From Sphingomonas sp. NFR15 (GTDB taxonomy: Bacteria > Pseudomonadota > Alphaproteobacteria > Sphingomonadales > Sphingomonadaceae), in the NCBI RefSeq assembly GCF_900103265.1, contig NZ_FMWX01000001.1, positions 186,001 to 250,000 of the forward strand: a stretch of 64,000 nucleotides of DNA, read 5' to 3'. The position numbers were made by a program, and so were the translations under genes. Below the pieces are notes generated by a model. It was not told the origin of the DNA. It made no database searches and saw nothing but the letters and a program-made list of their open reading frames with translations. Every line of letters starts with the position of its first letter. Position 1 is the stretch's first letter. Below are positions 61,290-64,000 of the stretch, piece by piece.

Positions 61290-61319
61290 GCTATAGGCGG
61301 GATGCGGCCAAAACATCAA
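61290..61319 (-). promoter_or_regulatory. Probable promoter of pdhA-pdhB
   Basis: On the minus strand TTGATG (61319-61314), an 18-base spacer and TATAGC (61295-61290) are found. Start would be near 61283, about 34 bases before the pdhA GTG. Confidence 0.48.
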
Positions 61320-61402
61320 CGGCCCGTGGCTAGACGAGTTTTCCTCATCAAATGCAATCGCCGATTGCCCGCGCGCGGCGGCTCGTCTTAAGGCCAGATG
61401 CA

Positions 61403-62704
61403 ATGGCCAGATCGCCCGACCCGCTCCGCCCGCCCCATCCACTGCGCATCGCGAACTTCCGCGCCTATTGGGCGGCGCGCTTCTGCATGACGCTCGCCCA
61501 AAACGGCATGATCGTGGTGATCGGCTGGCAGACCTATACGATCGCGCGGGCGACGATGCCGCCGAGCGCCTCGGCGGCGCAGCTCGGGCTGATCGGGTTG
61601 CTGCAGTTCCTGCCGCTGTTCATCTCGACGCCGATCACCGGATGGGTGGCGGACCGCTTCGACCGGCGGATGATTACCCGCCTGACGCTCAGCCTGCAGG
61701 TGTTCTGCGCCGCCGTGCTGGCGATATCAACGGTCGAGGGCTGGATCTCGCTGCCGGTGATCTTCTCGGTCGCGGTGTTGCTCGGCATCGGCCGAGCGTT
61801 CGCCGGGCCGGCGTTCGGCGCGCTCGCCCCCAATCTCGTCCCGCGCGAGTCGCTGCCGACCGCGATCGCGCTCAGCTCGACATCGTGGCAGGTCGGCGCC
61901 ATCGTCGGCCCCGCGATCGGCGGCTTCGCCTATTCGATCACGCCCTCGGGCGCCTATTTCCTCGCGACCGCCCTCTTCGGCCTCGCGCTCGGCTGCATGC
62001 TGCTGATCGGCCCGGTGCCGCGCACGATCGCCATCGCCAGGGGATCGCCGCTCAAGCAGATCGCCGAGGGCCTCGCCTATGTCGGGCAGAACAAGCTCGT
62101 GCTCGGCGCGATCACGCTCGATCTGTTCGCGGTGTTCCTGGCGGGCACCAGCGCGCTGCTGCCGATCTACGCACACGACATCCTCAAGGTCGGGCCGCAA
62201 GGACTGAGCCTGTTGGTCGGTGCGCCCGCGATCGGCGCGGCGGTGGTCGCGATCTTCTTCTCGTTCCGGCCGATCAAGACCAATGTCGGCGTCAAGATGC
62301 TCGCCGCAGTGCTGGTGTATGGCACCGCGACGGTGACCTTCGGCGTATCGACGTGGATGCCGCTCAGCCTCGGCGCGCTCGCGCTGGCGGGCGCGGCCGA
62401 CATGTTCTCGGTCTATATCCGCTCGTCGCTGATCCAGCTCTACACGCCCGATGACAAGCGCGGGCGGGTCGGCGCGGTGTCACAGCTCACCATTTCGGCC
62501 TCGAACGAACTCGGCGAGGCGGAGTCGGGCTTCCTCGCCGCCGCGCTGGGGCCGGTCGGCGCGGTGCTCGTCGGCGGCGGCGGCGCGATTGTCGTTACGC
62601 TGCTGTGGGCCTATCTCTTCCCCAGCATCCGCAACGCCCGGACGTTCGAACCACCGCAGTCACAACGCGACGCGGCAGATCTTGAGATGGAGGCAATGCC
62701 ATGA
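61403..62704 (+). CDS. MFS transporter, EntS/enterobactin-exporter-like
   Basis: The 433-residue protein has twelve predicted membrane segments. It has the opening [25 protein letters not shown], the loop motif [14 protein letters not shown] and the later [23 protein letters not shown]. This pattern places it among MFS_3/EntS-like exporters; the substrate is not known. The ATG at 61403 is used. It overlaps cysK by four bases (ATGA), so the pair is one operon. Confidence 0.87.
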   Translation: MARSPDPLRPPHPLRIANFRAYWAARFCMTLAQNGMIVVIGWQTYTIARATMPPSASAAQLGLIGLLQFLPLFISTPITGWVADRFDRRMITRLTLSLQVFCAAVLAISTVEGWISLPVIFSVAVLLGIGRAFAGPAFGALAPNLVPRESLPTAIALSSTSWQVGAIVGPAIGGFAYSITPSGAYFLATALFGLALGCMLLIGPVPRTIAIARGSPLKQIAEGLAYVGQNKLVLGAITLDLFAVFLAGTSALLPIYAHDILKVGPQGLSLLVGAPAIGAAVVAIFFSFRPIKTNVGVKMLAAVLVYGTATVTFGVSTWMPLSLGALALAGAADMFSVYIRSSLIQLYTPDDKRGRVGAVSQLTISASNELGEAESGFLAAALGPVGAVLVGGGGAIVVTLLWAYLFPSIRNARTFEPPQSQRDAADLEMEAMP

Positions 62705-63621
62705 AAGCCAATACGATCCTCGATACGATCGGCAACACGCCGCATATCCGTCTGCACAAGCTGTTTCCCGGCCAGGAAGTCTGGATCAAGTCCGAGCGTT
62801 CGAACCCCGGCGGGTCGATCAAGGACCGGATCGCGCTGGCGATGGTCGAGGCGGCCGAGCGCGACGGGCTGCTCCAGCCCGGCGGCACGATCATCGAGCC
62901 GACCAGCGGCAACACCGGCGTCGGCCTCGCGATGGTCGCGGCGGTGAAAGGCTACAAGCTGATCCTCGTCATGCCCGAGAGCATGTCGATCGAGCGGCGC
63001 CGGCTGATGCTCGCTTATGGCGCAAGCTTCGACCTGACCCCGCGCGAAAAGGGCATGAAGGGCGCGATCGAACGGGCGCTGGAGCTGGTCTCGCAGACGC
63101 CGGGTTCGTGGATGCCGCAGCAGTTCGACAATCCCGCCAACATCGACGTGCATGTCCGCACCACCGCGCAGGAAATCCTAACCGACTTCGCCGATTCGCC
63201 GATCGACGTCATCATCACCGGGGTCGGCACCGGCGGGCATATCACCGGGGTCGCCGAGACGCTCAAGAAGGAATGGCCGCACCTCAAGGTCTATGCGGTC
63301 GAGCCCGAGGCCTCGCCGGTGATCTCGGGCGGGCAGCCGGGGCCGCATCCGATCCAGGGGATCGGCGCGGGGTTCGTTCCGGCGAACCTGCATACGCAGG
63401 CGATCGACGGGGCGATCAAGGTCGATGCCGCCGTGGCGAAGGACATGGCGCGGCGCTCGGCGAGCGAGGAAGGTATTCTCGTCGGTATTTCCTCTGGCGC
63501 GACGCTGGCCGCGATCTTGCAGAAGCTGCCGGACCTGCCGGACGGCGTGCGGGTGCTCGGGTTCAACTATGATACGGGCGAGCGCTATCTTTCGGTGCCG
63601 GATTTCCTGCCGGAGTCCTGA
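62701..63621 (+). CDS. cysK: Cysteine synthase A (O-acetylserine sulfhydrylase)
   Basis: CysK makes cysteine from O-acetylserine and sulfide with pyridoxal phosphate. The 306-residue protein has the PLP lysine in NPGGSIKDR (Lys41), the substrate loop [10 protein letters not shown], and the phosphate-binding [10 protein letters not shown]. It ends in [13 protein letters not shown]. The cofactor-binding serine is in [10 protein letters not shown]. Coupled to the MFS gene upstream. Confidence 0.95.
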   Translation: MKANTILDTIGNTPHIRLHKLFPGQEVWIKSERSNPGGSIKDRIALAMVEAAERDGLLQPGGTIIEPTSGNTGVGLAMVAAVKGYKLILVMPESMSIERRRLMLAYGASFDLTPREKGMKGAIERALELVSQTPGSWMPQQFDNPANIDVHVRTTAQEILTDFADSPIDVIITGVGTGGHITGVAETLKKEWPHLKVYAVEPEASPVISGGQPGPHPIQGIGAGFVPANLHTQAIDGAIKVDAAVAKDMARRSASEEGILVGISSGATLAAILQKLPDLPDGVRVLGFNYDTGERYLSVPDFLPES

Positions 63622-63627
63622 CTCCAG

Positions 63628-63777
63628 CCGTTCGTGTCGAGCGCAGTCGAGACACTTGCGCTTGGAGCTGGTCCCTCGATTTCGCTCGGGACGAACGGTT
63701 TGGGAGCTTGGACCTTCACCCATTTGTCCCGAGCGAAACGCCTAGGATACGTGCTTCGACAAGCTCAGCACGAACGG
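63628..63777. repeat. Mosaic of dispersed inverted repeats
   Basis: 63628-63655 and 63671-63698 form an imperfect 28-base inverted repeat (ends CCGTTCG.../...CGAACGG). Another partial copy begins near 63724 (TTGTCCCGAGCGAAACG). At 63751-63777 lies GTGCTTCGACAAGCTCAGCA, which matches the repeat at 43526 in 25 of 27 positions. Such palindromic mosaics are common between sphingomonad genes. Confidence 0.7.
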
Positions 63778-63879
63778 GTATTGCGAGCCAGCACGACCGG
63801 GAGGAGGCACGAAGGTTGACCCGGCGCGGCAGCTTGGCGCATCGGGCGCCGATGCGTCCACCCGCCCGCCCCGTCTCCC

Positions 63880-64000
63880 GTGCCCTATAGTCACTTTTCC
63901 TCGCGTCGCAGGCGGCCGTTCTGGCGGCGCCTGCCGGCCTTCCGTCGCCCGGACGATCTCGGGCTGCGCTGCCTGCTCGCGTTCGTGGCGGTGGTGGCGA
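63880..64000 (+). CDS. Possible start of a membrane-protein gene, cut by window edge
   Basis: A GTG at 63880 opens a frame that runs to the window end: a basic start (SHFSSRRRRPFWRRLPAFRR), then a hydrophobic run LRCLLAFVAVVA that looks like the beginning of a membrane segment. No ribosome site is clear. The product cannot be named from 40 residues. Confidence 0.35.
   Translation, partial: MPYSHFSSRRRRPFWRRLPAFRRPDDLGLRCLLAFVAVVA

Overview
The window is GC-rich and densely coded, and it reads as chromosomal DNA of an alphaproteobacterium of the Sphingomonas type. The grounds are a nifR3(dusB)-ntrB-ntrC operon, a fused IspDF enzyme, a pyruvate dehydrogenase E1 beta chain with its own lipoyl domain, an AspRS with the non-discriminating His signature, two large TonB-dependent receptors and dispersed REP-like hairpins of a kind usual in sphingomonads. 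The species cannot be named from the sequence. I see no prophage, insertion sequence, CRISPR array or rRNA. One tRNA gene (Thr, UGU) is present.

Layout. 1-6284: fructose locus. fruB (EIIA-HPr-EI fused in one chain), fruK and the start of fruA lie on the minus strand. A LacI-type regulator and fbp lie on the plus strand, with a perfect 16-bp operator over the fru promoter. 6463-8701: arsenic operon arsR-arsC-aqpS-arsH (minus), whose promoter places +1 on the arsR start codon. 9163-12675: Crp/Fnr regulator, a PAS-rich hybrid histidine kinase and a small disordered protein behind an EcfG-like promoter. 12793-15018: a large protein of unknown function, probably helical-toroid. 15015-19306: DUF2946 protein, TonB receptor and PepSY protein, probably for copper. 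19303-29472: two YdeP/FdhF-type molybdopterin oxidoreductases flank a TetR-controlled uptake cluster (TonB receptor, MFS permease, alpha/beta hydrolase) and tRNA-Thr. 29520-31017: small secreted or acidic proteins. 31108-34591: dusB-ntrB-ntrC.

34687-46860 is mostly housekeeping: ispDF, pncC, a RatA/Coq10-like START protein, lipA, carbonic anhydrase, a SleB-type hydrolase, aspS, rnd, a periplasmic TPR protein, yaaA and an SDR. REP-like inverted repeats are scattered through it. 47025-53996: gyrA, a DUF952 gene, a GbsR/MarR-type regulator paired with a fatty-acid desaturase, trmFO and a PhzF-like protein. 54087-58741: an EF-hand protein, a degenerate squalene/phytoene-synthase homologue and an orphan trio of Tad-type pseudopilin genes. 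58789-64000: pdhA-pdhB, an MFS transporter, cysK, a repeat mosaic and the possible start of another gene.

How parts work together. Fructose taken up by FruA is phosphorylated through FruB, phosphorylated again by FruK, and handled with Fbp. The ars operon reduces arsenate, exports arsenite through a channel and oxidises organoarsenicals. At four loci (fru, ars, TetR/TonB, GbsR/desaturase) a recognisable -35/-10 pair overlaps an inverted repeat, so operator and target can be proposed directly from the DNA. No wholly new system is evident. The best candidates for new biology are the 741-residue protein, the TetR uptake cluster, the GbsR/desaturase pair and the leaderless ars promoter.
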